Source of the DNA: DATEEG01 sp035525055
GTDB lineage: Bacteria; Actinomycetota; Acidimicrobiia; Spongiisociales; ZC4RG35
Reading direction: 5' to 3'
DNA: 52,876 nucleotides
Assembly: GCA_035525055.1 (NCBI GenBank)
Contig: DATLEZ010000176.1
Coordinates: 1-52,876 of the forward strand
In this document: positions 1-7,247 of the stretch, piece by piece
Layout of the letters: the number at the start of each line of letters is the position of its first letter
Position numbering within the stretch: position 1 is the first letter of the stretch
Program-made: the position numbers and the translations under genes
Notes under the pieces: generated by a model
Told to the model about the DNA's origin: nothing
What the model saw: the letters and a program-made list of their open reading frames with translations, nothing else
The model's database searches: none

Positions 1-81
1 ATGGACGAAGGACTCCGTTTCGCTATCCGGGAAGGTGGACGTACCGTCGGAGCCGGCCGGGTAATCAAAATCAACAAATGA
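1..81 (+). CDS. tuf: Elongation factor Tu, C-terminal end (partial)
   Basis: Only the last 26 codons and the stop lie in the window. They read as the end of EF-Tu domain III, with the conserved stretch GLRFAIREGGRTVGAGRV. EF-Tu delivers aminoacyl-tRNA to the ribosome as a GTP complex. The gene begins outside the window; the ATG at position 1 is an internal methionine. Its position 96 nt before rpsJ matches the usual str-to-S10 operon junction. Confidence 0.95.
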   Translation: MDEGLRFAIREGGRTVGAGRVIKINK

Positions 82-93
82 TCAAGAAGCGTC

Positions 94-150
94 CTACGTC
101 ATACGTTCTACGTCATACGTTCAGAACGTAAAACGTAAAACATAAAACGA
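94..150. repeat. 4+4 heptad inverted array between tuf and rpsJ
   Basis: Four 7-nt words run from 94 to 121 (CTACGTC, ATACGTT, CTACGTC, ATACGTT), so 94-107 and 108-121 are identical 14-mers. After one base, four words of roughly complementary type run from 123 to 150 (AGAACGT, AAAACGT, AAAACAT, AAAACGA). The two arms can fold into a long imperfect hairpin that ends about 20 nt before the rpsJ ribosome-binding site. It belongs to the same ACGT-centred family as 11233-11309 and 21281-21451. Confidence 0.85.
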
Positions 151-177
151 AGAACCAGAAACGAGCGCAGCAGGAAA

Positions 178-486
178 ATGGCAGAACAGAAGATTCGCAT
201 CAGACTCAAGGCTTACGACCATCAGGTCGTAGACGAGTCGTCGCGCAAGATTGCGGAGACCGTTTTGCGCACTCAGGCCAAGATCCGCGGTCCCATTCCT
301 CTGCCTACCGAGATCCACCGCTACTGCGTGATCCGCGGGCCGCACGTGGACAAGGACTCTCGTGAGCATTTCGAGATGCGCATCCATAAGCGCCTCATCG
401 ACATCCTCGACCCGACCCCCAAGACCGTCGACTCGCTCATGAGGCTCGACCTGCCCGCCGGTGTGGAAGTGGAGATCAAGCTGTGA
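178..486 (+). CDS. rpsJ: 30S ribosomal protein S10
   Basis: S10 sits in the head of the 30S subunit. The 102-residue product has the family's usual length and carries the signature YCVIRGPHVDKDSREHFE in the middle of the protein. The ATG follows the purine-rich CAGGAAA, a plausible Shine-Dalgarno. It is the first gene of the S10 operon here, 96 nt after tuf, and its TGA overlaps the GTG start of rplC (GTGA), which suggests translational coupling. The leader is filled by a heptad hairpin that could act as an attenuator or mRNA-processing site; that role is inference. Confidence 0.98.
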   Translation: MAEQKIRIRLKAYDHQVVDESSRKIAETVLRTQAKIRGPIPLPTEIHRYCVIRGPHVDKDSREHFEMRIHKRLIDILDPTPKTVDSLMRLDLPAGVEVEIKL

Positions 487-1115
487 ACGCAATCCTCGGA
501 GAGAAGCTGGGCATGACCCAGATCTTCGACGACCAGGCGCGAGCCATTCCGGTCACCGTGATCAAGGCGGGGCCTTGTCACGTCGTCCAAATCAAGAACA
601 TCGACACAGACGGCTACTCCGCGATCCAGATCGCTTTCGGCGAGATCAGGCCCAAGCTGGTCAACGAACCCACCAAGGGCCACTTCGCCAAGGCCGGGGT
701 CGAACCCACCCGCCATCTGGTCGAGATCAGGGTCGATGAGCCCAACCAGTACAAGGTCGGCCAGGAGATCAAGATCGCCGATGTCCTGTCCCAGGGAGGC
801 CTGGCCGACGTGACCGGGGTCTCCAAGGGCAAGGGATTCCAGGGTGTGATGAAGCGCCATGGATTCGCCGGCCTCGGTGCCGCCCACGGTGCCCACAAGA
901 AGCACCGCGCACCCGGATCGATCGGTGCTTGCGCCACGCCGGCCCGGGTTTTCAAGGGAAAGAAGATGCCCGGCCGCATGGGCAATGACCAGGTCACGAC
1001 CCTGAACCTCCAGATCGTCGGGATTGACACCGAACGCGACCTCCTGTTGCTCCGGGGTGCCGTCCCGGGCGCCAACGGATCGCTCATCCTGGTTCGTGAG
1101 GCGGTGAAGGCCTGA
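483..1115 (+). CDS. rplC: 50S ribosomal protein L3
   Basis: L3 is an early assembly protein of the 50S subunit that reaches toward the peptidyl-transferase centre. The 210-residue product starts with LGEKLGMTQIF and carries the family loop VSKGKGFQGVMKRHGF, followed by the GxxGAxHGAHKKHRAPGSIG-like segment that contacts 23S rRNA. The GTG start is fixed by the GTGA overlap with rpsJ and by the conserved N-terminus. The 3' end overlaps rplD by one base (TGATG). Confidence 0.98.
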   Translation: MNAILGEKLGMTQIFDDQARAIPVTVIKAGPCHVVQIKNIDTDGYSAIQIAFGEIRPKLVNEPTKGHFAKAGVEPTRHLVEIRVDEPNQYKVGQEIKIADVLSQGGLADVTGVSKGKGFQGVMKRHGFAGLGAAHGAHKKHRAPGSIGACATPARVFKGKKMPGRMGNDQVTTLNLQIVGIDTERDLLLLRGAVPGANGSLILVREAVKA

Positions 1116-1840
1116 TGGCAACTGCCAAGCAATCCGACACCAAGGCCGAGGTCAAGGCACCGTTGTTCAGCTCGGATGGTCTGCGCCTCGGGGAAGTCAC
1201 GCTCGACCCGGAGATATTCGGGATCGAACCGAACCTGGCAGTGCTCCATCAGGTGGTCACGGCTCAGCTGGCCGGAGCGCGGGCCGGAACCCACAAGACC
1301 AAGAAGCGGTCCGAAGTTCGTGGTGGTGGTGCCAAGCCGTGGCGGCAAAAGGGGACCGGTCGGGCCCGGGCGGGCTCGATCCGTGCTCCTCAGTGGCGCG
1401 GTGGTGGCGTGGCTCACGGGCCAGAGCCGCGCGACTACAGCCAGCGCACGCCCAAGAAGATGCGTCGGCTGGCCCTGCTCTCGGCCCTCTCGGCCCGAGC
1501 AGCCGAGAACGCGGTCCTGGTGGTCGAGGCGTTCGACTGGACCGCACCGAAAACTCGCGACGCCGCGGCGCTACTCGCCGCGGTCGGTGCCAGGGGCAAG
1601 ACCCTCCTCGTCCTGAACAGTCTCGACGAGGTCGCCGGTGTTTCGTTCCGCAACCTCCCCCAGGTCGTCATCTCCGAACCCGGCCACCTCACCGCCTACG
1701 ACGTGCTGTGGGCGAGAAACGTGATCTTCACTACCCAGACGGTCAGCGCCGCTGGCGGCGGCCACGCCTACGACGTGTCGAAGTCGGACTTCGTCAGAGA
1801 GGACATGTCTGATGGCGTCCGGGGGGACGCGGCGTCATGA
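1115..1840 (+). CDS. rplD: 50S ribosomal protein L4
   Basis: L4 lines the exit tunnel and in some bacteria represses its own operon. The product is 241 residues; the tunnel loop is recognised by KPWRQKGTGRARAGS near residues 75-90. About 15 residues of Lys/Asp-rich sequence precede the conserved fold, and the C-terminal tail is slightly longer than in E. coli. The ATG start overlaps the rplC stop (TGATG) and the end overlaps rplW (ATGA). Confidence 0.97.
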   Translation: MATAKQSDTKAEVKAPLFSSDGLRLGEVTLDPEIFGIEPNLAVLHQVVTAQLAGARAGTHKTKKRSEVRGGGAKPWRQKGTGRARAGSIRAPQWRGGGVAHGPEPRDYSQRTPKKMRRLALLSALSARAAENAVLVVEAFDWTAPKTRDAAALLAAVGARGKTLLVLNSLDEVAGVSFRNLPQVVISEPGHLTAYDVLWARNVIFTTQTVSAAGGGHAYDVSKSDFVREDMSDGVRGDAAS

Positions 1841-2124
1841 AAGACCCCCGCGACATCATCATCTCCCCGGTTGTCTCGGAGAAGTCCTACGACATGATCG
1901 AGAAGGGCAACACCTACACGTTCGTCGTCGATCGCCGCTCCAACAAGAGCGAGATCAAAGACGCGATCGAAGAGATCTTCTCGGTGAGCGTCCTTTCCGT
2001 GAATACCCAGAACCGGAGAGGCAAGTTGAAGCGCACCGGACGGACCCTCGGTCGCCGGGCCGGTGCCAAGCGGGCTTTGGTCACCCTCGCCCAGGGTGAC
2101 TCCATCGATTTGTTCGGCGTATAG
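1837..2124 (+). CDS. rplW: 50S ribosomal protein L23
   Basis: L23 lies at the tunnel exit, where it docks trigger factor and SRP. The 95-residue product shows the family opening DIIISPVVSEKSYDM and the basic loop NRRGKLKRTGRTLGRR. The start is set by the ATGA overlap with rplD. A 23-nt gap separates it from rplB, one of the longer gaps inside this tightly packed operon; no hairpin is obvious there. Confidence 0.97.
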   Translation: MKDPRDIIISPVVSEKSYDMIEKGNTYTFVVDRRSNKSEIKDAIEEIFSVSVLSVNTQNRRGKLKRTGRTLGRRAGAKRALVTLAQGDSIDLFGV

Positions 2125-2147
2125 ACGGATTTGATAGGGGTTATGGC

Positions 2148-2984
2148 ATGGCAGTGAAAAGCAGAAAACCAACTTCGGCCGGGCGCCGTTTCCAAACGGT
2201 TTCCGACTTCGCCGACGTGACGAAGTCGGAGCCGGAGAAATCGCTGCTCGGGCCGAAGAAGTCGACCGGTGGACGCAACGTCTACGGGCGCATTACCTCG
2301 CGTCACCGTGGCGGCGGCAACAAGAACCGCTATCGCGTCATCGATTTCAAGCGTCGCAAGGACGGCATCCCGGCCAAGGTCGCCGCCATCGAGTACGACC
2401 CCAACCGCAATGCCCGAATCGCCCTGCTCCATTACGCCGACGGGGAGAAGGCCTACATCCTGGCTCCCGCCGGCGTGAAGCCCGGTGACAAGCTCATGTC
2501 GGGCTCGGGTTCAGACATTCGGCCCGGCAACGCCATGCCCCTTCGCAACATCCCGGCCGGGACGACGGTCCACGCCATCGAGATGCGGCCCGGGGGAGGA
2601 GCCAAGATGGCGCGCTCGGCCGGCGCCGGGGTCCAGTTGATGTCGAAGGAAAACGATGTCGCCCTTCTTCGTCTGCCATCGGGCGAGATGCGGACAGTAC
2701 CCCTCGACAGCCGGGCCACGATCGGCCTGGTCGGCAACTCCGAATCCGAGTTGATCAAGATCGGCAAGGCCGGGCGCAACCGCTGGAAGGGTGTTCGACC
2801 CCAGAGCCGCGGCGTCGTCATGAACCCCGTCGATCACCCCCTCGGTGGCGGTGAGGGCAAGTCCTCAGGTGGCCGTCACCCGGTGAGCCCGTGGGGCAAG
2901 CCGGAAGGGCGGACCCGCAAGAAGAAGAAAGCAAGCAACAAGGCGATCGTGCGGCGCCGTTCGACCGGCGGAAGAGGTAGGTAA
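2148..2984 (+). CDS. rplB: 50S ribosomal protein L2
   Basis: L2 is required for subunit association and for peptidyl-transferase assembly. The 278-residue product matches the usual length. It contains RVIDFKRRKDGIPAKV in the OB-fold region and the near-invariant NPVDHPLGGGEGKSSGG, including the His implicated near the catalytic centre, then a Lys/Arg-rich tail. The ATG lies 23 nt after rplW and the TAA shares its last base with the ATG of rpsS. Confidence 0.98.
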   Translation: MAVKSRKPTSAGRRFQTVSDFADVTKSEPEKSLLGPKKSTGGRNVYGRITSRHRGGGNKNRYRVIDFKRRKDGIPAKVAAIEYDPNRNARIALLHYADGEKAYILAPAGVKPGDKLMSGSGSDIRPGNAMPLRNIPAGTTVHAIEMRPGGGAKMARSAGAGVQLMSKENDVALLRLPSGEMRTVPLDSRATIGLVGNSESELIKIGKAGRNRWKGVRPQSRGVVMNPVDHPLGGGEGKSSGGRHPVSPWGKPEGRTRKKKKASNKAIVRRRSTGGRGR

Positions 2985-3268
2985 TGGCACGGAGTCTCTC
3001 CAAGGGTCCCTTCGTGGACGACCATCTGATGAGCAAGGTCGAGGAACTGAATCGCCGCAACGAAAAGCGGGTGATCCGGACGTGGAGCCGGCGCTCGACA
3101 ATTGTCCCGGAGATGCTCGGACACACCATCGCGGTCCACGACGGCCGCAAGCACATCCCGGTCTTCATCACCGAGTCGATGGTCGGTCACAAGCTCGGCG
3201 AGTTCGCCATGACCAGAACCTTCCGGGGCCACTCCGGCAAGAAGGAAAAGGCAATACGCAAATCATGA
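2984..3268 (+). CDS. rpsS: 30S ribosomal protein S19
   Basis: S19 binds 16S rRNA in the 30S head beside S13. The 94-residue product begins RSLSKGPFVDDHL and contains HIPVFITESMVGHKLGEF and the GHSGKKEKA tail, all diagnostic. It overlaps rplB by one base. Its final codons and stop fall inside the first copy of the tandem repeat that fills the rpsS-rplV junction, so the last residues (RKS) are encoded at the repeat edge. Confidence 0.98.
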   Translation: MARSLSKGPFVDDHLMSKVEELNRRNEKRVIRTWSRRSTIVPEMLGHTIAVHDGRKHIPVFITESMVGHKLGEFAMTRTFRGHSGKKEKAIRKS

Positions 3269-3349
3269 ATGCCAAATCATGATTGCCAAATCACTATGAA
3301 TGCCAAATCATGAATGTCAAATCACTATGAATGCCAAATCATGAATGTT
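3260..3349 (+). repeat. 14/17-nt tandem repeat carrying ATGAATG, rpsS-rplV junction
   Basis: Six head-to-tail units of AAATCATGAATGCC type run from the rpsS 3' end to the rplV start: units at 3260, 3274, 3288 (17 nt), 3305, 3319 (17 nt) and 3336. The 17-nt form carries a 3-nt insertion (CACTATG). Each unit contains one or two ATGs, giving a ladder of near-identical start sites in different frames. No Shine-Dalgarno is obvious inside the array. Confidence 0.9.
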
Positions 3350-3688
3350 CGGGCCCAAGCCAAATACATCCGGCATCCCGCCACCAAGGTGCGGTTGGTG
3401 CTTGATCTCGTTCGTGGTCTGCCCGTCGAGCAGGCCCAGGTGGTGCTGTCCCTGACCCCCCGCGGTGCCTCCGACCTGGTCAGCAAGGTTCTCAATTCGG
3501 CCATCGCCAACGCCGAGCACAACCACGCCCTCGATGCCGAGGATCTCGTGGTCGCCGAGGCTTTCGCCGACGAAGGTCCGACACTCAAGAGGTTCCGTCC
3601 CCGCGCTCGCGGCCGCGCAACCCGAATTCGCAAGCGCACAAGTCACATCACGATCGTGGTGTCCGATGGGAACGAGGAGGTGGACTGA
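3341..3688 (+). CDS. rplV: 50S ribosomal protein L22
   Basis: L22 lines the exit tunnel next to L4. From the ATG at 3341 the product is 115 residues (MNVRAQAKYIRHPATKV), the usual family N-terminus. An in-frame ATG at 3314 would add nine residues encoded purely by the junction repeat and is less likely. The C-terminal half has the RPRARGRATRIRKRTSHITI hairpin typical of L22. Its start lies within a repeated ATGAATG motif and lacks a clear ribosome-binding site, so initiation may depend on coupling to rpsS. Confidence 0.95.
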   Translation: MNVRAQAKYIRHPATKVRLVLDLVRGLPVEQAQVVLSLTPRGASDLVSKVLNSAIANAEHNHALDAEDLVVAEAFADEGPTLKRFRPRARGRATRIRKRTSHITIVVSDGNEEVD

Positions 3689-3689
3689 T

Positions 3690-4742
3690 ATGGGACAGAA
3701 AACCCACCCCTATCTGTTCCGGATCGGTACCACAAACGACTGGAAGTCGAAGTGGTATTCCGACAAGGACTACGTAGCTCTGGTCAACGAGGACTGGAAG
3801 ATTCGCGACTACCTGCGAAAGGAACTGCAGCGGGGGGCGGTGTCGAGAATCGACATCGAGCGCACCCGTGACCGGGTCGTCGTCGAGATTCAGACCGCCC
3901 GCCCCGGCGTCGTCATCGGACGCAAGGGCAGCGAGGCCGAGCGCCTGCGCGGCGGCCTCGAGGCGATCGCCAGCAAGCCCGTCAAGCTGAACATCACCGA
4001 GATCAAGGATCCCGACCTCGACTCGCAGTTGCTCGCACAGGGAATCGCCGATCAACTCGAGAACCGGGTTGCTTTCCGCCGGGCGATGAAGCGGGCGGTT
4101 GCGTCCGCCCTCAAGGCCGGAGCCCAGGGCGTTCGAGTCGAGTGCAACGGCCGCCTTGGTGGCGCCGACATGGGTCGGAGGGAGTGGTACCGGGAAGGCC
4201 GGGTCCCTCTTCACACCTTGCGGGCCGACATCGACTACGGCATGGCCACCGCCCGGACCACGGTCGGTGCCATCGGGGTCAAGGTCTGGGTCTATCGCGG
4301 CGATGTCGTCGGTGGCCTGGCCGCGAGCCGCGAGAAGATCGCCGCCGAGGCGGCGCTCGCCACTGGGGGTCCCGCTCGTCGTGCCGCACCCGCCAAAGCC
4401 CGGGCTGAGCAGGCAGTGGGCCGTGATAAAATGCCACGTCTCATCGAGGCCGGAGGCGGCAAACGTCTTATCGAGGCCGGTGGGGGCAAGCGAGATTCCG
4501 GACGCCGTCTCATCGAAGCCGGCGGCGGACGCCGGATCACCGCCGAGGAAGCCGAAGTCGAGTATCAGGTTGCGCGCGAGGAAATCGTGCCGGATGCACC
4601 GGAAGAAACCGGGGTGCCGGAGGCGGATCCTGTCGTCGACCAGGTAGTCACGGAAGACGCGCCTGAAGAGGACGTCGACTTCACCGAGGCCGTGGCCAAC
4701 CAAGACATCAATCCAGAAGAGATCGAGAAGGAAGAGGAATAG
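3690..4742 (+). CDS. rpsC: 30S ribosomal protein S3 with long repeat-bearing C-terminal tail
   Basis: S3 forms part of the mRNA entry site. The ATG at 3690 gives MGQKTHPYLFRIG, the canonical start; the frame is open further upstream, but that part overlaps rplV. The KH domain has the GxxG loop in VVIGRKGSEAERLR and the S3 C-domain has NGRLGGADMGRREWYREG. At 350 residues it exceeds the usual 210-280. The extra C-terminus holds three copies of RLIEAGGGK/R (4437-4532) and then an acidic tail ending EEIEKEEE. S3 tails vary among actinobacteria; the repeat itself is unusual. Confidence 0.97.
   Translation: MGQKTHPYLFRIGTTNDWKSKWYSDKDYVALVNEDWKIRDYLRKELQRGAVSRIDIERTRDRVVVEIQTARPGVVIGRKGSEAERLRGGLEAIASKPVKLNITEIKDPDLDSQLLAQGIADQLENRVAFRRAMKRAVASALKAGAQGVRVECNGRLGGADMGRREWYREGRVPLHTLRADIDYGMATARTTVGAIGVKVWVYRGDVVGGLAASREKIAAEAALATGGPARRAAPAKARAEQAVGRDKMPRLIEAGGGKRLIEAGGGKRDSGRRLIEAGGGRRITAEEAEVEYQVAREEIVPDAPEETGVPEADPVVDQVVTEDAPEEDVDFTEAVANQDINPEEIEKEEE
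4437..4532 (+). repeat. 27-nt in-frame repeat inside rpsC
   Basis: Units at 4437-4463, 4464-4490 and 4506-4532 each encode RLIEAGGGK or RLIEAGGGR. The first two are directly adjacent; a 15-nt segment encoding RDSGR separates the third. The copies differ mainly at third codon positions, so the peptide is conserved more strictly than the DNA. Confidence 0.9.
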
Positions 4743-4745
4743 CCC

Positions 4746-5159
4746 GTGTTGATGCCCAAGCGCACCAAGCACCGCAAGGTGCATAGGGGCCGCCGTACCG
4801 GCATGGCCAAGCGCGGCACAAAGGTCAATTTCGGCGAGTTCGGTCTCCAGGCCCTCGAAGAGGCTTGGATCACCGCTCGCCAGATCGAGGCTGCCCGTAT
4901 CACGATCTCCCGCACCATCAAGCGAGGCGGCAAGGTCTGGATCACGATCTTTCCCGACAAGCCGGTGACCATGAAGCCGGCCGAGACCAGGATGGGATCA
5001 GGCAAGGGCAACCCGGAGTTCTGGGTGGCTGTTGTCAAGCCCGGGCGGGTCATGTTCGAGCTCGCCGGCGTGCCCGAGGAATTGGCCCGTGATGCCTTCC
5101 GCCGGGCCGGTCACAAGCTTCCCATCAAGACCCGATTCCTGACGAGGGATGAGGGATGA
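4746..5159 (+). CDS. rplP: 50S ribosomal protein L16
   Basis: L16 organises the A-site region of the 50S subunit. The 137-residue product starts from GTG at 4746 (MLMPKRTKHRK), which keeps the standard MLMPKR opening; the ATG at 4752 is an alternative. RMGSGKGNPEFWVAVVKPG is the family signature. It follows rpsC by 3 nt and overlaps rpmC by 4 nt (ATGA). Confidence 0.97.
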   Translation: MLMPKRTKHRKVHRGRRTGMAKRGTKVNFGEFGLQALEEAWITARQIEAARITISRTIKRGGKVWITIFPDKPVTMKPAETRMGSGKGNPEFWVAVVKPGRVMFELAGVPEELARDAFRRAGHKLPIKTRFLTRDEG

Positions 5160-5404
5160 ACGCCACTGAATTGCGCGAGCTTGACGCCGATGAGCTGACG
5201 ACCAAGCTGGCTGAAGCCAAGGCCGAGCTGTTCAACCTTCGTTTTCAGCTCGCTACCAACCAGCTGGACAACACCGCTCGCCTTCGAGAGATGCGCAAGG
5301 AAGTCGCGAGGATCGCCACCGTCATCCGGGAGTTGGAAATCTCTGAATGGCGCGCCACTCAGACGCCAGACGCCAAACGCCAGACGCCAGGAAAAGGATC
5401 ATGA
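5156..5404 (+). CDS. rpmC: 50S ribosomal protein L29 with repeat-encoded C-terminal tail
   Basis: L29 is a small helical-hairpin protein at the tunnel exit. The core, with AKAELFNLRFQLATNQLDN and the second helix, ends near residue 63. The 82-residue reading frame then runs through a 7-nt repeat array (5360-5387) that encodes QTPDAKRQTPG before the stop. Most L29 proteins are 60-75 residues, so this tail looks like repeat sequence captured by the gene. The stop overlaps the rpsQ ATG (ATGA). Confidence 0.95.
   Translation: MNATELRELDADELTTKLAEAKAELFNLRFQLATNQLDNTARLREMRKEVARIATVIRELEISEWRATQTPDAKRQTPGKGS
5360..5391 (+). repeat. Four-heptad block (CAGACGC family) in the rpmC 3' end
   Basis: Four consecutive 7-nt words, CAGACGC, CAGACGC, CAAACGC, CAGACGC, occupy 5360-5387, followed by CAGG. 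They lie inside the rpmC frame and stop just before the rpsQ ribosome-binding site AGGAAAAGG. No complementary second arm is visible here, unlike the paired loci. Related words (GCGTCTG, GCGTCTC) appear on the other strand sense at 40227-40240. Confidence 0.85.
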
Positions 5405-5685
5405 CCGAGAGTTCAGAGCGAGCTGGGAATTCAGAACGCGCCCGGCGCAAGACCCGGGTCGGGGTAGTGATCTCCGACGCCCGCGACAAGACGGTGACTG
5501 TCGAAGTGCCGGCATCCTTTGGTCATCCGCGCTACGACAAAGTCGTTCGCCGATCCACCAAGTTGCACGTCCACGACGAGACCAATGATGCCAAGACCGG
5601 TGATCGGGTTCGGATCATGGAGACCCGGCCGATCTCGAAGCAGAAGCGCTGGCGCGTGGTCGAAGTGCTGGAGCGTGCACGATGA
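5401..5685 (+). CDS. rpsQ: 30S ribosomal protein S17
   Basis: S17 is a primary 16S-binding protein with an OB fold. From ATG 5401 the product is 94 residues, with RVGVVISDARDKTVTVEV at the start of the fold and the HDETNDAKTGDRVRIMETRP segment further on. This start is chosen because AGGAAAAGG precedes it and ATGA overlaps rpmC; the frame is open 54 nt further upstream, but that stretch is repeat-encoded. It overlaps rplN by 4 nt. Confidence 0.96.
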   Translation: MTESSERAGNSERARRKTRVGVVISDARDKTVTVEVPASFGHPRYDKVVRRSTKLHVHDETNDAKTGDRVRIMETRPISKQKRWRVVEVLERAR

Positions 5686-6050
5686 TCCAGCAGGAAAGCC
5701 GTCTCAAGGTGGCAGACAACTCGGGGGCACGCGAAGTGCTCTGTATCAGGGTGCTCGGGGGCTCGACCCGACGTTACGCCGGCATAGGCGATGTGATCGT
5801 CTGCGCCGTCAAGGACGCCATCCCCAACGGCACCGTCAAGAAGGGCGAAGTCGTCAAGGCCGTGGTGGTGCGCACCCGCAAGGCCGCCCGCCGCGCCGAC
5901 GGCACCTACATCCGTTTCGATGACAACGCCTGCGTGATCATCGACGCCAATCGTCAGCCTCGCGGCACCCGCATCTTCGGCCCGGTCGCACGGGAACTGC
6001 GCGACAAGCGCTTCATGCGGATCGTCTCGCTTGCTCCGGAGGTGTTGTGA
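5682..6050 (+). CDS. rplN: 50S ribosomal protein L14
   Basis: L14 binds 23S rRNA at the subunit interface and is the docking site of RsfS. The 122-residue product begins MIQQESRLKVADNSGAREV and keeps the GDVIVCAVKDAIPNG and FDDNACVIID segments, at full family length. It overlaps rpsQ by ATGA and shares the TGATG junction with rplX. Confidence 0.98.
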   Translation: MIQQESRLKVADNSGAREVLCIRVLGGSTRRYAGIGDVIVCAVKDAIPNGTVKKGEVVKAVVVRTRKAARRADGTYIRFDDNACVIIDANRQPRGTRIFGPVARELRDKRFMRIVSLAPEVL

Positions 6051-6355
6051 TGAAGCTTCGCGCCGGTGACAAGGTGGTTGTGATCTCCGGTAAGGATGCC
6101 GGCAAGGAGTCGCGCATCTCCAAGGTCATCCGCAAGAGGGACCAGGTCATTGTCGAAGGTGTCAACACCGCCAAGAAGCACCAGCGGCCCCGTGGGCAGA
6201 CTATGCAGGGCGGTGTCATCGACAAGGACATGCCCGTCCACGTGTCCAACGTCATGATCTTCTGTGAGGAGTGCGACAAGCCGACGCGAATCGGCTATCG
6301 CTTCGACGACAACGGCAAGCATCGAATCTGCCGTCGCTGCGGGAACGACCTATGA
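6050..6355 (+). CDS. rplX: 50S ribosomal protein L24, zinc-ribbon form
   Basis: L24 is one of two initiators of 50S assembly. The KOW motif lies in AGDKVVVISGKDAGKE at the N-terminus. The C-terminus has four cysteines in CEEC and CRRC pairs that look able to bind zinc, as in many non-proteobacterial L24 proteins. The ATG at 6050 (TGATG with rplN) is preferred over the GTG one codon upstream. Product 101 residues; it overlaps rplE by 4 nt. Confidence 0.96.
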   Translation: MKLRAGDKVVVISGKDAGKESRISKVIRKRDQVIVEGVNTAKKHQRPRGQTMQGGVIDKDMPVHVSNVMIFCEECDKPTRIGYRFDDNGKHRICRRCGNDL

Positions 6356-7053
6356 CGACTCCTGACACCACGACCGAAGCAGACGTCTTGGCCGAGGGGC
6401 CCGGTGCCTCTCCGGCTGCTCCAGCCGCCGAGTCCGCTGCCCGTTCGGCTGCTCCTGCAAAGGAGTCCGGTGCCGGTGCGGCCCCTTCCGTCGGCCCGGT
6501 GCCCCGCCTCAAGGTGATCTATCTCGAAAAGATCGCTCCGGCCCTCAAGGAGCAGCTGTCGATAGCCAATGCGATGGAGGTCCCCCGTCTCGAGAAGATC
6601 GTCGTCAACATGGGAGTCGGCGAGGCCGTCGGCGACCGCAAGGCGATCGAGTCGGCCTTCGACGAACTCTCGCTCATCACGGGACAGAAGCCGCGCCTGA
6701 ACAAGGCTCGCAAGTCGATCGCTGGTTTCAAGGTGCGCGAGGGCATGCCGGTTGGCGCGTCGGTGACGATGCGGGGCAATCGGATGTGGGAGTTCTTCGA
6801 CCGCCTCCTGGCAGTCGCCATTCCCCGCATTCGAGACTTTCGGGGTCTCAATCCGCGAGCTTTCGACGGCCGCGGCAATTACAGCTTCGGGGTGACCGAG
6901 CAACTCATCTTCCCCGAGATCGATTTCGATCGGGTTCAGTCGGTGCGAGGGATGGACATCACCATCTGCACGACTGCCACCGACGATCAGCATGCCAAGG
7001 CCTTGCTCGAGGCTTTCGGCTTCCCGTTCCGCAAGCAAGAAGTGCGTGCCTAG
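6352..7053 (+). CDS. rplE: 50S ribosomal protein L5 with Ala-rich N-terminal extension
   Basis: L5 carries 5S rRNA into the central protuberance. The conserved part begins near residue 50 (LKVIYLEKIAPALKEQL) and includes KIVVNMGVGEAV and the GNYSFGVTEQLIFPEI signature. The product is 233 residues against about 180 typical; the first 48 or so are Ala/Pro/Ser-rich and probably disordered. ATG 6352 is supported by the ATGA overlap with rplX. Confidence 0.96.
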   Translation: MTTPDTTTEADVLAEGPGASPAAPAAESAARSAAPAKESGAGAAPSVGPVPRLKVIYLEKIAPALKEQLSIANAMEVPRLEKIVVNMGVGEAVGDRKAIESAFDELSLITGQKPRLNKARKSIAGFKVREGMPVGASVTMRGNRMWEFFDRLLAVAIPRIRDFRGLNPRAFDGRGNYSFGVTEQLIFPEIDFDRVQSVRGMDITICTTATDDQHAKALLEAFGFPFRKQEVRA

Positions 7054-7061
7054 GAGAACTT

Positions 7062-7247
7062 GTGGCTAAGAAATCGATGATCATCAAAGCCAACCGCAAA
7101 CCCAAGTTCAAGGTGCGCGGTTACACCCGATGCCAGCGCTGCGGTCGTTCCCGGGCCTATCTGCGCGACTTCGGAATGTGCCGTATCTGCGTCCGCCAGC
7201 TCGCTCAGCGCGGCGAACTCCCCGGGATCAGAAAGGCGTCTTGGTAG
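7062..7247 (+). CDS. rpsN: 30S ribosomal protein S14, zinc-binding (type Z)
   Basis: The 61-residue product from GTG 7062 is the short S14 form with two CxxC pairs (CQRCG and CRIC) that bind one zinc. It begins VAKKSMIIKANRKPKFKVRG and ends GIRKASW. TAGGAGAAC in front supplies a Shine-Dalgarno. It fits exactly between rplE and rpsH, with the rpsH ATG following its TAG directly. Confidence 0.96.
   Translation: MAKKSMIIKANRKPKFKVRGYTRCQRCGRSRAYLRDFGMCRICVRQLAQRGELPGIRKASW

Noticed and set aside
94..150. Insertion-sequence ends or phage attachment sites at heptad loci
   Set aside because: No transposase, target duplication or integrase nearby, and the words vary from locus to locus.
321..1417. 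Long minus-strand frames across rpsJ-rplC-rplD
   Set aside because: Opposite conserved ribosomal genes; no ribosome-binding sites or recognisable domains.
3260..3349. CRISPR-like array in the rpsS-rplV junction
   Set aside because: Units are contiguous with no unique spacers and only 14-17 nt long.
3465..3689. 225-nt upstream extension of rpsC
   Set aside because: Overlaps rplV in another frame; MGQKTHP at 3690 is the universal S3 start.
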